Shown one piece after another: positions 39,402-49,509 of a stretch of 64,000 nt of DNA. The notes below the pieces were generated by a model. That model searched no databases. It was not told the origin of the DNA and saw only the letters and a program-made list of their open reading frames with translations. The stretch covers positions 124,001 to 188,000 of the forward strand of contig NZ_JANTHX010000003.1 of the NCBI RefSeq assembly GCF_024752305.1, written 5' to 3'. Both the position numbers and the translations under genes were made by a program. Source of the DNA: Protaetiibacter mangrovi (GTDB lineage: Bacteria; Actinomycetota; Actinomycetes; Actinomycetales; Microbacteriaceae). How positions within the stretch are numbered: the stretch's first letter is position 1; each line of letters starts with the position of its first letter.

Positions 39402-40592
39402 ATGAGCGATTCGCTGCGGGTCGTCGTCGGCGTGACCGGCGGCATCGCCGCCTACAAGGCGGTCGGGGTGGCGCGCGAGTTCGTGCTGCGCGGCCACGAC
39501 GTGCACGTCGTCGCGACCGCGTCGGCGCTGCGGTTCGTCGGCCGTCCCACGCTCGAGGCGATCAGCCGCAACCCGGTCGAGACCGAGCTCTTCGACGGCG
39601 TCGCCGAGGTGCGGCACGTGGCCCTCGGCCAGTCGGCCGACCTCGTCGTCGTCGCACCCGCCACGGCGAACTTCCTGGCGAAGCTCGCCGCCGGCATCGC
39701 CGACGACCTGCTGGGCACCACCATCCTCGCCTCGACCGCGCCGCTGGTCGTGGCGCCCGCGATGCACACCGAGATGTGGCAGAACGCGGCGACCCGGGCC
39801 AACGCGGCCACCCTCCGCGAGCGGGGCGTGCACCTGGTGGGTCCGGCGTCCGGTCAGCTGACCGGCTCCGACAGCGGGCCGGGACGGATGGCGGAGCCGC
39901 ACGAGATCGTCGACGCGGCCCTCGCCGCGCTGCGTCCGCGCGACCTCGCCGGGCGGCGCGTCGTGGTGACCGCAGGCGGCACCCGCGAGCCCCTCGATCC
40001 GGTGCGATTCCTGGGCAACCGCTCGAGCGGGCGCCAGGGGGTCGCCATCGCGGAGGCGGCACGGGATCGCGGGGCCGAGGTCGTGCTGATCGCGGCGCAC
40101 CTCGAGGTGCCGGCACCGCCCGGGGTCGAGCTGCGCGAGGTCGCGACCGCCCAGGAGCTGCGGACCGCGACGCTCGCCGTCGCCGCGGACGCCGACGTCG
40201 TCGTGATGGCCGCGGCCGTCGCCGACTACCGGCCGGAGTCGGTCGCCGAGGCGAAGATCAAGAAGGAGCAGCAGGGCGACGAGCTGACGCTGCGTCTCGT
40301 GCGGAACCCCGACATCCTCGCCGAGCTCTCCGCGCATCCGGCCGCCGGCCGCACGGTCATCGGCTTCGCCGCGGAGACGGAGCCGGGCGACGAGGCGCTC
40401 CTCGCGCTGGGTCGCGACAAGATCGCGCGCAAGGGGTGCGACTTTCTCGTCCTCAACAGGGTGGGGTGGACGGAGGGCTTCGCCACCCCCGACAACAGCA
40501 TCGTCATCGTGTCCAGGGGCGGCGATATAGTGACCGAGGCGAGCGGATCCAAGCGACAGGTCGCGGATGCGATCCTCGACCTGGTCGGCTGA
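39402..40592 (+). CDS. coaBC: Bifunctional phosphopantothenoylcysteine decarboxylase/synthetase
   Basis: CoaBC adds cysteine to phosphopantothenate and decarboxylates it in CoA synthesis. Of 396 residues, the first 180 form the flavoprotein CoaC part (GVTGGIAAYKAV, VRHVALGQSADLVVVAPATAN, PAMHTEMW), and the rest the CoaB part (VVVTAGGTREPLDPVRFLGN, then MAAAVADYRPE and the lysine-rich KIKKEQQ active loop). Both halves are complete. Confidence 0.96.
   Translation: MSDSLRVVVGVTGGIAAYKAVGVAREFVLRGHDVHVVATASALRFVGRPTLEAISRNPVETELFDGVAEVRHVALGQSADLVVVAPATANFLAKLAAGIADDLLGTTILASTAPLVVAPAMHTEMWQNAATRANAATLRERGVHLVGPASGQLTGSDSGPGRMAEPHEIVDAALAALRPRDLAGRRVVVTAGGTREPLDPVRFLGNRSSGRQGVAIAEAARDRGAEVVLIAAHLEVPAPPGVELREVATAQELRTATLAVAADADVVVMAAAVADYRPESVAEAKIKKEQQGDELTLRLVRNPDILAELSAHPAAGRTVIGFAAETEPGDEALLALGRDKIARKGCDFLVLNRVGWTEGFATPDNSIVIVSRGGDIVTEASGSKRQVADAILDLVG
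40526..40531 (+). promoter_or_regulatory. Possible -10 (TATAGT) of metK inside coaBC
   Basis: TATAGT is the most A/T-rich hexamer of its neighbourhood and lies 118 bases before metK, near the 3' end of coaBC. It would give metK an own transcript with a leader of about 110 bases. Confidence 0.45.
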
Positions 40593-40649
40593 GCCCGGAT
40601 CGTTCGCCCCCCGTCCATCGACCGACGACTCGACCGAAACAGGCTGTCC

Positions 40650-41846
40650 GTGAGTTCTCCTCTGCGTCTCTTCACCTCGGAATCCGTCACGGAGGGGCAC
40701 CCCGACAAGCTCTGCGACCAGGTGAGCGACTCGATCCTCGACGCACTGCTCGCGGTCGACCCGCGAGCCCGGGTGGCCGTCGAGACCCTCGTCACGACGG
40801 GCCTCGTGCACGTCGCGGGCGAGGTCAGCACCTCCGGCTACGTGGAGATCCCCGCGATCGTGCGCAAGACGATCACCGACATCGGCTACGACTCCTCGGA
40901 CGTCTGGTTCGACGGGCGCTCCTGCGGCGTCTCCGTGTCGATCGGCGGGCAGTCGCCCGACATCGCCCAGGGCGTCGACGACGCCTTCGAGACCCGCGAG
41001 GGCACGAGCGTCGACGACCTCGACAAGCAGGGGGCGGGCGACCAGGGCATCATGTTCGGCTTCGCGACCCGCGAGACCCCCGAGCTCATGCCGCTGCCGA
41101 TCTGGCTCTCGCACCGCCTCGCCGAGCGCCTCAGCGAGGTGCGTCACCGCGGCGAGGTCGACTACCTCCGCCCCGACGGCAAGACGCAGGTCACGGTGGG
41201 CTACGAGGGGGTCACCCCCCGCACGATCGAGACCGTCGTGATGTCGGCGCAGCACTCGCCGAAGGTGTCGAACGAGCAGCTGCGCTCCGAGCTCTTCGAG
41301 CTGGTGGTGCGCCCCGTCCTCGAGCGGGTCGAGCTGCCGTGGGAGCAGGCGCAGCGGTTCATCAACCCCACCGGGCGCTTCGAGATCGGCGGCCCGCAGG
41401 GCGATGCCGGGCTCACCGGCCGCAAGATCATCGTCGACACCTACGGCGGAGCGGCACGGCACGGCGGCGGAGCGTTCTCGGGCAAGGACCCCTCCAAGGT
41501 CGACCGCTCGGCCGCCTACGCGATGCGCTGGGTCGCGAAGAACGCCGTCGCCGCCGGCCTCGCGGACCGCCTCGAGGTGCAGGTCGCCTATGCGATCGGC
41601 AAGGCCGCGCCGGTCGGCCTGTACGTCGAGACCTTCGGCACCGGGGTGCTCCCCGACGAGCAGATCACCGCGGCCATCCGCGAGGTGTTCGATCTGCGAC
41701 CGGCCGCGATCATCCGCGACCTCGACCTGCTGCGTCCGATCTACGCCCAGACCGCCGCATACGGGCACTTCGGCCGCGAACTCCCCGACTTCACGTGGGA
41801 GCGCCTCGACCGCGTCGAGGACCTGCGGGCCGCAGCGGGACTCTGA
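40650..41846 (+). CDS. metK: S-adenosylmethionine synthetase
   Basis: MetK makes SAM from methionine and ATP. The 398-residue protein has [20 protein letters not shown], the [12 protein letters not shown] hexapeptide region and [19 protein letters not shown], covering the ATP, metal and methionine sites. The start is GTG 40650. The 57-base gap after coaBC is too short for a known SAM riboswitch. Confidence 0.97.
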   Translation: MSSPLRLFTSESVTEGHPDKLCDQVSDSILDALLAVDPRARVAVETLVTTGLVHVAGEVSTSGYVEIPAIVRKTITDIGYDSSDVWFDGRSCGVSVSIGGQSPDIAQGVDDAFETREGTSVDDLDKQGAGDQGIMFGFATRETPELMPLPIWLSHRLAERLSEVRHRGEVDYLRPDGKTQVTVGYEGVTPRTIETVVMSAQHSPKVSNEQLRSELFELVVRPVLERVELPWEQAQRFINPTGRFEIGGPQGDAGLTGRKIIVDTYGGAARHGGGAFSGKDPSKVDRSAAYAMRWVAKNAVAAGLADRLEVQVAYAIGKAAPVGLYVETFGTGVLPDEQITAAIREVFDLRPAAIIRDLDLLRPIYAQTAAYGHFGRELPDFTWERLDRVEDLRAAAGL

Positions 41847-41848
41847 CG

Positions 41849-43825
41849 GTGCCGGCGGGCGGCGCACCGTCGATCGCGCGGGTCGTCCTCGACACGCCGC
41901 TGCCGCAGCTCGACCGCCTGCTCGACTACCGCATCTCCGAGGGGATGGAGGGCGTGTCGCCCGGTGTGCGCGTCAGCGCTCCGCTGCGCTCCGCCAACCG
42001 GATGACCCAGGGTTTCGTGGTGGAACTGGCCGAGCAGCAGGAGCACCCGGGCCCGCTGTCCGATCTCGACGCCGTCGTCTCTCCCGTCGAGGTGCTGCGC
42101 CCCGAGGTGTGGCGGCTTGCGCGCGCGGTGGCCGACCGTGCGGCCGGATCCGCGATCGACGTGCTGCGCCTCGCGATCCCGAAACGACAGGTGCGCGTCG
42201 AGAAGTCCTGGCTCGCGGCACGTGACGCGGGCCGGGCGGAGCCGGCACCGCTCGATCTCGACGCGCCCGACGTCACGGGCTACCGCGGGGACGACGTCGA
42301 CACGGTCCTCGCCTCGGGGCGCGCCGCCCTCGCCGTGCCGCCCGGCGTGGTCGCCGTGGGGGAGGAGTGGGTCGGCCGCTGGGCGGTGACGCTCGCCCAA
42401 CTCGCCGCCCGCACCGTCGTCTCCGGGCGGTCGGCCATCCTGATCGCGCCGGACCACCGCGATACGCGGCAGCTCGAGGTGGCCCTCGCGCAGCTGCTGC
42501 CCGAGGAGCGCATCGTGCGCTTCGACACCGGACAGCCCGACTCCGACCGCTACCGCGCCGTGCTGCGGGCCATGGGCGAGAGCCCGGTCGTCGTGCTCGG
42601 CAACCGGTCGGCCGTGTACGCCCCCGCGGCGCGACTCGGGCTCATCGCACTCTGGGACGACGGCGACCCGCTGCTCGCCGAGCCGCTCACGCCCTACGTG
42701 CACGCCCGCGACGCCGCCCTCATCCGCCAGGAGCAGCAGGACTGCGCGCTCCTGTTCGCCGGGCACACCCGGACGACGGAGGTGCAGCGGCTCGTCGAGC
42801 TGGGCTGGCTCGCCGAGCTCGCGCCCGAGCGACCCCGGCGGGTGCACGTCGTCCCGACCGCCCACGCGACGGGAACCGGTGCGGACGATCACGCCCGGAT
42901 CCCCAGCATCGCGTGGCGCGAGGCGTCCACGGCCGCGAAGACGGGTCCCGTGCTCGTGCAGGTCGCCCGCCCCGGATACGCGCCGGGCCTGCGGTGCGCG
43001 GAGTGCGGCACGTCGGCGCGCTGCCGCCGCTGCGCCGGGCCGCTGCGCGTCCAGCGGTCCGGGGCGCCGCCCAGCTGCCTCTGGTGCGGGCTCGAGGAGC
43101 GCTCGTTCCGGTGCCTCGAGTGCGGCTCGTCCAAGCTCACGCGCGTCGGCGCGGGCTCCGCCCGCACCGCGGAGGAGCTCGGCCGGGCGTTCCCGGGCAT
43201 CCGCGTGGTCGTGGCCGACGGCGAGCGCCGCGTGCTCGAGGTGGATGCACGACCGGCACTCGTGGTCGCCACCCGGGGCGCCGAGCCGATCGCCGCGGGC
43301 GGCTACCGTGCCGTCCTGCTGCTCGACGGCGAGCGGATGGTGGCTCGCGAGTCGCTGCGCATCGCGGAGGACTGCCTGCGCTGGTGGAGCGGCGCCGCGG
43401 CGCTGGCCGCCGACGACGCGACGGTCTTCCTCGTCGGCGTCGGAGGTCGGCTGGCGAGCGCCCTCGCGACCGGCGGCGTCACGGCCTTCGCCCGCGCGGA
43501 GCTCGCGGACCGCCGCGCCCTCCGCTTCCCGCCCGCCACCCGCACGGCGACCCTCGACGGGGTGCCGGACGCCGTCTCGGCCGCGCTGGCCGCGCTCCCG
43601 TCCGGGGCCGACGTGATCGCCGAGCGCACCGTCGACGGCCGCACCCGGGCACTCATCCGCTTCGACTACGCCCACGGGGCCGAGGTCGCACGCGTGGTGC
43701 GGGGGGAGGTCATCCGGCAGGCCGCGACCCGCCGGAAGCCGCTGCCCGGTCGCACCCACCCCGGTCGCGCACCGTTGCCCCTGCGCGCCCGCTTCGACGA
43801 CCCCGAGCCCTTCGACGAGAGCTGA
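41849..43825 (+). CDS. priA: PriA-family primosomal protein N' lacking helicase motifs
   Basis: PriA reloads the replisome at abandoned forks. The 658-residue protein keeps the N-terminal 3' DNA-binding domain (about 8-110) and the zinc-binding cysteines (CAECG from residue 383, then CRRC, CLWC and CLECG), but lacks the ATPase core: the Walker A position (about 163-180) reads PPGVVAVGEEWVGRW, with no GxGKT, and the DEAH box is replaced by LWDDGDP. This degeneration is typical of actinobacterial PriA, so a structural rather than helicase role is likely. GTG 41849 follows metK by 2 bases. Confidence 0.9.
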   Translation: MPAGGAPSIARVVLDTPLPQLDRLLDYRISEGMEGVSPGVRVSAPLRSANRMTQGFVVELAEQQEHPGPLSDLDAVVSPVEVLRPEVWRLARAVADRAAGSAIDVLRLAIPKRQVRVEKSWLAARDAGRAEPAPLDLDAPDVTGYRGDDVDTVLASGRAALAVPPGVVAVGEEWVGRWAVTLAQLAARTVVSGRSAILIAPDHRDTRQLEVALAQLLPEERIVRFDTGQPDSDRYRAVLRAMGESPVVVLGNRSAVYAPAARLGLIALWDDGDPLLAEPLTPYVHARDAALIRQEQQDCALLFAGHTRTTEVQRLVELGWLAELAPERPRRVHVVPTAHATGTGADDHARIPSIAWREASTAAKTGPVLVQVARPGYAPGLRCAECGTSARCRRCAGPLRVQRSGAPPSCLWCGLEERSFRCLECGSSKLTRVGAGSARTAEELGRAFPGIRVVVADGERRVLEVDARPALVVATRGAEPIAAGGYRAVLLLDGERMVARESLRIAEDCLRWWSGAAALAADDATVFLVGVGGRLASALATGGVTAFARAELADRRALRFPPATRTATLDGVPDAVSAALAALPSGADVIAERTVDGRTRALIRFDYAHGAEVARVVRGEVIRQAATRRKPLPGRTHPGRAPLPLRARFDDPEPFDES

Positions 43826-43861
43826 TCCGCCCGCGGCGCCCGCACAGGGCAGGATGGGGGT

Positions 43862-44779
43862 GTGCGTGTTCTCTTCGCCGGCAGCCCGGCCGCGGCCGTC
43901 CCGAGCCTGCGGGAGCTGATCGCCGGCCCGCACGAGGTCATCGCCGTCGTGACCCGCGAGGATGCGCCGCTCGGGCGCAAGCGCGTGCTGACCCAGACCC
44001 CGGTCGCCGACGCCGCCGACGCAGCGGGCGTTCCCGTGATCAAGGCCAATCGTCTCGCCGCCGTGCAGGACGAGCTGCGGGGGCTCGGTGCGGAGCTGGG
44101 GGTGGTCGTGGCCTACGGGGGGCTCATCCGCGAACCGGTGCTGAGCGCGCCCCGGCACGGCTGGATCAACCTGCACTTCTCGCTCCTGCCGCGTTGGCGC
44201 GGAGCGGCGCCCGTCCAGCGCGCGATCATCGCCGGCGATGCGGAGACGGGGGCGGCGGTGTTCCAGCTGGTTCCCGAGCTCGACGCCGGCCCGGTGTTCG
44301 CGAGCGAGCGGGTCGCGGTCGGCCGCGTGCAGACCGCCGGGCATCTGCTGGAGTCCCTCGCCGAGTCGGGCGCGCGACTGCTCGCCGGCGTCGTCGACGG
44401 CATCGCGGCGGGGACCGCGGTCGCCGTCGGACAGACCGGGGAGGTGACGCTCGCCCCCAAGCTCACGCTGGAGGACGGTCGACTGGACTGGACGCAGCCG
44501 GCCGCCCGCATCGACGCCCGCCGGCGCGGCGTCACCCCCGAGCCGGGGGCGACGACCACCCTCGACGGCGAGCGGTTCAAGATCCTCGACGCCGTCATCG
44601 CCCACGGTGCGCCGCCCCTCGCCCCGGGCCGGGTCGCGCAGCGCGGACGGTCGGTCGTGGTCGGCACCGGCGACGATCCCCTCGAACTGCTGACGGTGCA
44701 GCCGGCCGGACGACGGGCGATGCCGGCGGGCGACTGGTGGCGCGGACGCCCCGCGGACGCTCCGACGGAGCTCGTGTGA
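43862..44779 (+). CDS. fmt: Methionyl-tRNA formyltransferase
   Basis: Fmt formylates initiator Met-tRNA. The 305-residue enzyme has FAGSPAAAVPSLREL at the N-terminus, the catalytic NLHFSLLPRWRGAAPVQ motif (Asn, His), and the aspartate in PELDAGPVFASE; the C-terminal OB-fold domain begins near residue 205. GTG 43862 is preceded at six bases by CAGGAT, a weak -10 candidate for a leaderless transcript. It overlaps rsmB by four bases. Confidence 0.95.
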   Translation: MRVLFAGSPAAAVPSLRELIAGPHEVIAVVTREDAPLGRKRVLTQTPVADAADAAGVPVIKANRLAAVQDELRGLGAELGVVVAYGGLIREPVLSAPRHGWINLHFSLLPRWRGAAPVQRAIIAGDAETGAAVFQLVPELDAGPVFASERVAVGRVQTAGHLLESLAESGARLLAGVVDGIAAGTAVAVGQTGEVTLAPKLTLEDGRLDWTQPAARIDARRRGVTPEPGATTTLDGERFKILDAVIAHGAPPLAPGRVAQRGRSVVVGTGDDPLELLTVQPAGRRAMPAGDWWRGRPADAPTELV

Positions 44780-46155
44780 GCCGCGTCCAGCCGTCGCGTC
44801 GCGTGGCCGCGGAGGTGCTCGGCGCGGTCCGCACCTCGGACGCGTACGCGAACCTGCTGCTGCCGGTCCGCATCCGAGAGGCCGGCCTGTCGTCCGCCGA
44901 TGCCGGTTTCGCCACGGAGCTCGTCTACGGCACCCTCCGGATGCAGGGGTACTACGACAAGGTGGTCGAGCTCGCGTCGCGCCGACCGGCCGAGAAGATC
45001 GACGGTCCCGTGCTCGACGTGCTGCGGCTCGGCGTCCACCAGCTGCTCAGCCTGCGCACCGCCGCGCACGCGGTCATCGACGAGTCGGTGCAGCTCGTGC
45101 GGATCGCGCGCAAGGCATCGGCCGCCGGCTTCGTGAACGGGGTGCTGCGCACCGTCGCCCGCGACGACGCCGACACCTGGCGCGAGCGGTCCCTGGCCGG
45201 GCTGCACGGTGACGCCCGTCTCGCCGTGGAGTTCTCGCACCCCGCGTGGGTCGTCCGGGCCCTCGCCTCCGCCCTCGCACGGGAGGACGCGGCGGGGGAG
45301 CTGGACGCTGCACTCGCCGCCGACAACCTGCCGCCCCAGGTGGCGTTCGCGGCGCTTCCGGGCCTCGCCGACCCCGTCGCGCTCGAGTCAGGCGCGGGGT
45401 ACCGGCCCGGGCGGCTGTCGCCGCTCGCGCTCGGGTCGACGGGCGGCGACCCGGCCGACCGACCGGAGGTCGCCGCCGGAGCCGTGCGCGTGCAGGACGA
45501 GGGATCCCAGCTCGCGGCGCTCGCCCTCACCCGCGCGCGGCCCGTGACGGCCGGCGAGAGCTGGCTCGACCTGTGCGCGGGTCCCGGAGGCAAGGCGGCC
45601 GTGCTGGCCGCCGAGGCGCGGGTCGGCGGCGCCCACCTGCAGGCGAACGAGGTCGTCCCGGCCCGTGCGGGACTGGTCCGCAACGCGCTCGCCCCGTTCG
45701 GCTCCGGTGCGGATGCGCCGGAGGTCGTCGAGGGCGACGGTCGCCGTTTCGGGGAAGCGGGCGCGCGCTTCGACCGCGTCCTGCTGGATGCGCCGTGCAC
45801 CGGTCTCGGTGCGCTCCGACGGCGACCCGAGGCGCGCTGGCGCAAGTCCGCGGCCGACCTGGCCGCGCTCACCGCGCTGCAGGCCCAGCTGCTCGACGCC
45901 GCAGTCGCGTCGCTGGCGTCCGGCGGTCTGCTCGCCTACGTCACCTGCTCGCCACATCCCGCGGAGACGCTCGACCAGGTCGACGCGGTTCTCGCGCGGC
46001 ATCCGGAGCTCCGGGCCGTCGACACCCCCGCCGTGCTCGGCGGCATCTCACGCGCCCCGCTCGCGCTTCCGGAGCGCGGATCCGCGCAGCTGTGGCCGCA
46101 CCGCCACGGCACCGACGCGATGTTCATCCAGCTGCTCACTAAGGTCGAGGAGTGA
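44776..46155 (+). CDS. rsmB: 16S rRNA m5C967 methyltransferase RsmB
   Basis: RsmB methylates 16S rRNA cytosine 967. The 459-residue protein has an N-terminal NusB-like RNA-binding domain (about 1-150; [19 protein letters not shown]) and a C-terminal Rossmann methyltransferase with SAM site [34 protein letters not shown] and the catalytic-cysteine motif [11 protein letters not shown]. The start GTG 44776 overlaps fmt, and the stop overlaps rpe. Confidence 0.94.
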   Translation: MSRVQPSRRVAAEVLGAVRTSDAYANLLLPVRIREAGLSSADAGFATELVYGTLRMQGYYDKVVELASRRPAEKIDGPVLDVLRLGVHQLLSLRTAAHAVIDESVQLVRIARKASAAGFVNGVLRTVARDDADTWRERSLAGLHGDARLAVEFSHPAWVVRALASALAREDAAGELDAALAADNLPPQVAFAALPGLADPVALESGAGYRPGRLSPLALGSTGGDPADRPEVAAGAVRVQDEGSQLAALALTRARPVTAGESWLDLCAGPGGKAAVLAAEARVGGAHLQANEVVPARAGLVRNALAPFGSGADAPEVVEGDGRRFGEAGARFDRVLLDAPCTGLGALRRRPEARWRKSAADLAALTALQAQLLDAAVASLASGGLLAYVTCSPHPAETLDQVDAVLARHPELRAVDTPAVLGGISRAPLALPERGSAQLWPHRHGTDAMFIQLLTKVEE

Positions 46156-46820
46156 CCTCGAACGTCCCTCGCATCCAGCCGAGCATCCTGGCCGCGGATT
46201 TCGCCAACATCCAGGACGAGGTGGCGCGCATCCGCTCCGCCGACGGCGTGCACGTCGACGTCATGGACAACCACTTCGTGCCCAATCTCACCTTCGGCCC
46301 GCAGATGGTCGAGGCGGTGCAGCGCGTGTCGACGGTGCCGCTCGACGTGCACCTGATGATCACCGACGCCGACCGCTGGGCCCCCGGTTATGCGGAGCTC
46401 GGGGTGTTCTCGGTCACCTTCCACGCCGAGGCGACGAACGATCCGGTCGCCCTGGCCCGCCGCATCCGCGCGATCGGGTCGCGCGCGTCTCTCGCCCTCA
46501 AGCCCGGCACCGCGGTCGAGCCCTACCTCGATCTGCTGCCCGAGTTCGACCAGGTGCTCGTCATGACGGTCGAGCCGGGCTTCGGGGGCCAGAGCTTCAT
46601 GGCCGAGATGATGCCGAAGCTGCGCACCCTGCGCGTCGCGGCGGAGCGCCACGGCATCGAGCTGTGGCTGCAGGTCGACGGGGGCATCGCCCTCGACACC
46701 ATCGCGGTCGCCGCCGAGGCGGGGGCCGACACCTTCGTGGCCGGGTCGAGCGTGTACGGCGCTGCGGATGTCGACGCCGCGATCGCGGGACTCCGCGCTG
46801 CGGCAGCGCATCGGCACTAG
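46152..46820 (+). CDS. rpe: Ribulose-phosphate 3-epimerase
   Basis: Rpe interconverts ribulose 5-phosphate and xylulose 5-phosphate. The 222-residue barrel has [11 protein letters not shown], the metal-site [34 protein letters not shown] and LQVDGGI signatures. GTG 46152 overlaps rsmB by four bases. Its TAG stop is the first half of the -10 hexamer of the next gene. Confidence 0.96.
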   Translation: MTSNVPRIQPSILAADFANIQDEVARIRSADGVHVDVMDNHFVPNLTFGPQMVEAVQRVSTVPLDVHLMITDADRWAPGYAELGVFSVTFHAEATNDPVALARRIRAIGSRASLALKPGTAVEPYLDLLPEFDQVLVMTVEPGFGGQSFMAEMMPKLRTLRVAAERHGIELWLQVDGGIALDTIAVAAEAGADTFVAGSSVYGAADVDAAIAGLRAAAAHRH

Positions 46821-46823
46821 CCT
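46818..46823 (+). promoter_or_regulatory. -10 element (TAGCCT) of the FKBP gene, overlapping the rpe stop
   Basis: TAGCCT begins with the rpe stop codon TAG and ends 6 bases before ATG 46830, indicating a leaderless FKBP transcript. Confidence 0.6.
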
Positions 46824-46829
46824 GGACGC

Positions 46830-47198
46830 ATGAGCGACAAGACCAAGCCCGAGATCGACTTCATCGAGGGCCCCGCGCCCACGGAGCTCGTCATCACCGA
46901 CCTCGAGGTGGGCGACGGCCCGGAGGCCGCTCCCGGCGCGACCGTCGACGTGCACTACGTGGGCGTCGACTTCGAGACCGGCGAGCAGTTCGACGCGAGC
47001 TGGGATCGCGGCAGCTCGATCCAGTTCCCCCTCGCGGGCCTCATCAAGGGCTGGCAGGACGGGATCCCGGGCATGAAGGTCGGCGGGCGGCGCCGGCTGG
47101 TCTGCCCGCCCCTGTACGCCTACGGCCCCGCAGGAGCCGGTCATCGCCTCTCGGGTCGCACCCTCGTCTTCGTGATCGACCTCCTCGCCGTCAAGTGA
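46830..47198 (+). CDS. FKBP-type peptidyl-prolyl isomerase
   Basis: The 122-residue cytoplasmic protein is a single FKBP domain: VDVHYVGVDFETGEQFDASWDR's central YVG..FD pattern, FPLAGLIKGWQDGIPGMKVG, RRLVCPPLYAYG and the C-terminal LVFVIDLLAVK strand. There is no signal peptide or membrane anchor. It catalyses prolyl isomerisation; a specific client is not suggested by its neighbours rpe and hisE. Confidence 0.94.
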   Translation: MSDKTKPEIDFIEGPAPTELVITDLEVGDGPEAAPGATVDVHYVGVDFETGEQFDASWDRGSSIQFPLAGLIKGWQDGIPGMKVGGRRRLVCPPLYAYGPAGAGHRLSGRTLVFVIDLLAVK

Positions 47199-47207
47199 GG
47201 GCATCGT

Positions 47208-47227
47208 CCGCCCGGTAGCCTGGGCGG
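47208..47227 (+). promoter_or_regulatory. hisE promoter: -10 TAGCCT inside an inverted repeat
   Basis: TAGCCT (47216-47221) ends 6 bases before the hisE GTG. It is framed by CCGCCCGG (47208-47215) and CTGGGCGG (47220-47227), inverted repeats matching at 7 of 8 positions. This makes it a candidate operator over the promoter as well as a leaderless start. Confidence 0.45.
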
Positions 47228-47491
47228 GTGAAGACCTTCGACGCCCTCTTCGAGGAGCTCAGCGCCAAGGCCGTCGCGCGCCCCGAGGGGTCGCGCACCG
47301 TCGCGGAGCTCGACGCCGGCGTGCACGCGATCGGCAAGAAGATCGTCGAGGAGGCCGCCGAGGTGTGGATGGCCGCCGAGTACCAGTCCGACGCCGAGAC
47401 GGCCGAGGAGATCTCGCAGCTGCTGTACCACCTGCAGGTGCTGATGATCGCGAAGGGCCTCACGCTGGAGGACGTCTCCCGACATCTGTGA
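47228..47491 (+). CDS. hisE: Phosphoribosyl-ATP pyrophosphatase
   Basis: HisE removes pyrophosphate from PR-ATP, the second step of histidine synthesis. The 87-residue protein has the MazG-like helical fold with [20 protein letters not shown]'s EEAxE metal motif and [22 protein letters not shown] 47228 follows the promoter directly. It precedes hisG, the usual actinobacterial order. Confidence 0.95.
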   Translation: MKTFDALFEELSAKAVARPEGSRTVAELDAGVHAIGKKIVEEAAEVWMAAEYQSDAETAEEISQLLYHLQVLMIAKGLTLEDVSRHL

Positions 47492-47534
47492 ACCCTCATC
47501 CGCCGATGACCGTTCACGAAGAGAGAGCACAGAC

Positions 47535-48374
47535 ATGCTGAGAATCGCCGTGCCCAACAAGGGCACGCTGTCGGAGACCGCGACCGCCATGCTGCACGAG
47601 GCGGGCTACGCCACGCGCCGCGACCCCAAGGAGCTCATCGTCTCCGACCCCCGCAACGACGTGGAGTTCTTCTACCTGCGTCCGCGCGACATCGCGACCT
47701 ACGTCGGCTCGGGTGCGCTCGACGTCGGAATCACGGGTCGCGACCTGCTGCTCGACTCGCACTCGGCGGCGACCGAGATCGACTCGCTCGACTTCGGCGG
47801 GTCGACCTTCCGCTTCGCGGGACCGATCGGGCGCTTCCAGACCCTGCAGGACCTCGAGGGCGTGCGCGTCGCCACGAGCTACGACGCCCTGGTGCGCGAC
47901 TTCCTCGCCGCCGAAGGCGTCACGGCGACCGTCGTGCGCCTCGACGGCGCCGTCGAGTCCGCCGTGCGGCTCGGGGTGGCGGATGCCGTCGCCGACGTCG
48001 TCGAGACCGGCTCGACGCTGCGCAAGCAGGGTCTCGAGATCTTCGGCCCGGTGATCCTGGAGTCGAACGCCGTGCTCATCGCGTCGCGCGACGACGTGCC
48101 GGGACTCGAGACGCTCCGGCGTCGCATCCAGGGCGTCATGGTGGCGCACCAGTACGTGCTCATCGACTACGACCTGCCGGCCGAGCTCGTCGACCGGGCG
48201 TCGGCCATCACACCCGGGCTCGAATCGCCCACCGTGTCGCCGCTGCGCGACACGGGGTGGGTGGCCGTGCGGGTCATGGTGCCGCGCGGCGACATGAACC
48301 ACGTCATGGACGAGCTCTACGCGCTCGGCGCCCGCGCGATCCTCGTGAGCGCCATCCACGCGGCGAGGATCTGA
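47535..48374 (+). CDS. hisG: ATP phosphoribosyltransferase, long form
   Basis: HisG joins ATP and PRPP, the first and feedback-controlled step of histidine synthesis. The 279-residue length shows the long form with a C-terminal ACT-like regulatory domain (about 205-279) that binds histidine. The catalytic part has [13 protein letters not shown] and the PRPP loop [18 protein letters not shown] 47535 follows a GAAGAGAGAG purine-rich site. The stop overlaps hisF by one base. Confidence 0.97.
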   Translation: MLRIAVPNKGTLSETATAMLHEAGYATRRDPKELIVSDPRNDVEFFYLRPRDIATYVGSGALDVGITGRDLLLDSHSAATEIDSLDFGGSTFRFAGPIGRFQTLQDLEGVRVATSYDALVRDFLAAEGVTATVVRLDGAVESAVRLGVADAVADVVETGSTLRKQGLEIFGPVILESNAVLIASRDDVPGLETLRRRIQGVMVAHQYVLIDYDLPAELVDRASAITPGLESPTVSPLRDTGWVAVRVMVPRGDMNHVMDELYALGARAILVSAIHAARI

Positions 48375-49135
48375 TGGACGTCGTCGTCCGCGTCATCCCG
48401 TGCCTCGACGTGGCGGCGGGGCGCGTGGTCAAGGGCGTCAACTTCCAGGGCCTGCGCGATGCGGGCGACCCGGTGGAGCTCGCCGCCAGGTACTACGAGC
48501 AGGGCGCGGACGAGATCACCTTCCTCGACGTCACCGCGACCGTCGAGGACCGCTCGACCATGTACGAGACGGTCACCGCGACGGCCGAGCAGGTCTTCAT
48601 CCCGCTCACGGTCGGGGGCGGCGTGCGCTCCGTCGACGACGTCGCCCGGCTGCTCGGGCACGGAGCCGACAAGATCGGCGTGAACTCGGCGGCCATCGCG
48701 CGTCCCGAACTCGTCGGCGAGATCGCCGACCGCTTCGGCGCGCAGGTGTGCGTGCTGTCGCTGGACGTGAAGCGCAGCCCGCGCACCGCGTCCGGGTTCG
48801 TGGTCACCACCCACGGCGGCCGCACCGAGACCGACCGGGACGCGCTCGCCTGGGCGCAGGAGGCGATCGAACGGGGCGCGGGCGAGCTGCTCGTCAACTC
48901 GATCGACGCCGACGGCACCAAGGATGGCTTCGATCTGGAGCTCGTCGCCGCCATGCGCGAGATCTCCCGCGTACCGGTCATCGCGAGCGGGGGAGCGGGA
49001 GCCGCGGGCGACTTCGCCCCCGCGGTCCGGGCGGGCGCGGATGCCGTGCTCGCCGCATCCGTGTTCCACAACGGCGAGCTGACGGTGGGCGACGTGAAGC
49101 ACGCCCTCGTCGACGCCGGGATCGAGGTCAGATGA
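48374..49135 (+). CDS. hisF: Imidazole glycerol phosphate synthase cyclase subunit HisF
   Basis: HisF closes the imidazole ring and releases AICAR, using ammonia from HisH. The 253-residue barrel has catalytic Asp12 in [15 protein letters not shown] and the second aspartate in [13 protein letters not shown], with both phosphate-binding Gly-rich loops. hisH and hisA are not in the window, so they lie elsewhere. It overlaps hisG by one base and hisI by four. Confidence 0.97.
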   Translation: MDVVVRVIPCLDVAAGRVVKGVNFQGLRDAGDPVELAARYYEQGADEITFLDVTATVEDRSTMYETVTATAEQVFIPLTVGGGVRSVDDVARLLGHGADKIGVNSAAIARPELVGEIADRFGAQVCVLSLDVKRSPRTASGFVVTTHGGRTETDRDALAWAQEAIERGAGELLVNSIDADGTKDGFDLELVAAMREISRVPVIASGGAGAAGDFAPAVRAGADAVLAASVFHNGELTVGDVKHALVDAGIEVR

Positions 49136-49509
49136 ACACCGCAGCCGAGGTCGCCGAGGTCGTCGCGCGCGCCCGTTTCGACCAGGACGGGCTGCTGCCC
49201 GCCGTGATCCAGCAGCACGACACCCGCGAGGTGCTCATGCTCGGGTACATGGACGCCGAGGCGCTGCGGCGCACCCTCGGCGAGGGGCGGGTGACGTTCT
49301 GGTCGCGCAGCCGGCAGGAGTACTGGCGCAAGGGCGACACGAGCGGCAACCGGCAGTACGTGAGGGGCGCCGCACTCGACTGCGACGGCGATACGCTGCT
49401 GGTCCAGGTCGAGCAGCTCGGCCCCGCGTGCCACACGGGTGCCCACGCCTGCTTCGACGTCGATCCCCTCGATCCCGTGATCGGAGACCCCTCGGAGGCC
49501 ACCCCGTGA
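49132..49509 (+). CDS. hisI: Phosphoribosyl-AMP cyclohydrolase
   Basis: HisI opens the adenine ring of PR-AMP, the third histidine step. The 125-residue enzyme has [33 protein letters not shown] and the zinc-binding [14 protein letters not shown] and [12 protein letters not shown] cysteines and histidine. It is the separate, single-domain form. Its stop overlaps the trpE GTG by four bases, so his and trp genes are translationally joined. Confidence 0.96.
   Translation: MNTAAEVAEVVARARFDQDGLLPAVIQQHDTREVLMLGYMDAEALRRTLGEGRVTFWSRSRQEYWRKGDTSGNRQYVRGAALDCDGDTLLVQVEQLGPACHTGAHACFDVDPLDPVIGDPSEATP

Noticed and set aside
40593-40649. SAM riboswitch before metK
   Set aside because: The 57-base gap is too short and shows none of the helices or conserved cores of known SAM riboswitches.
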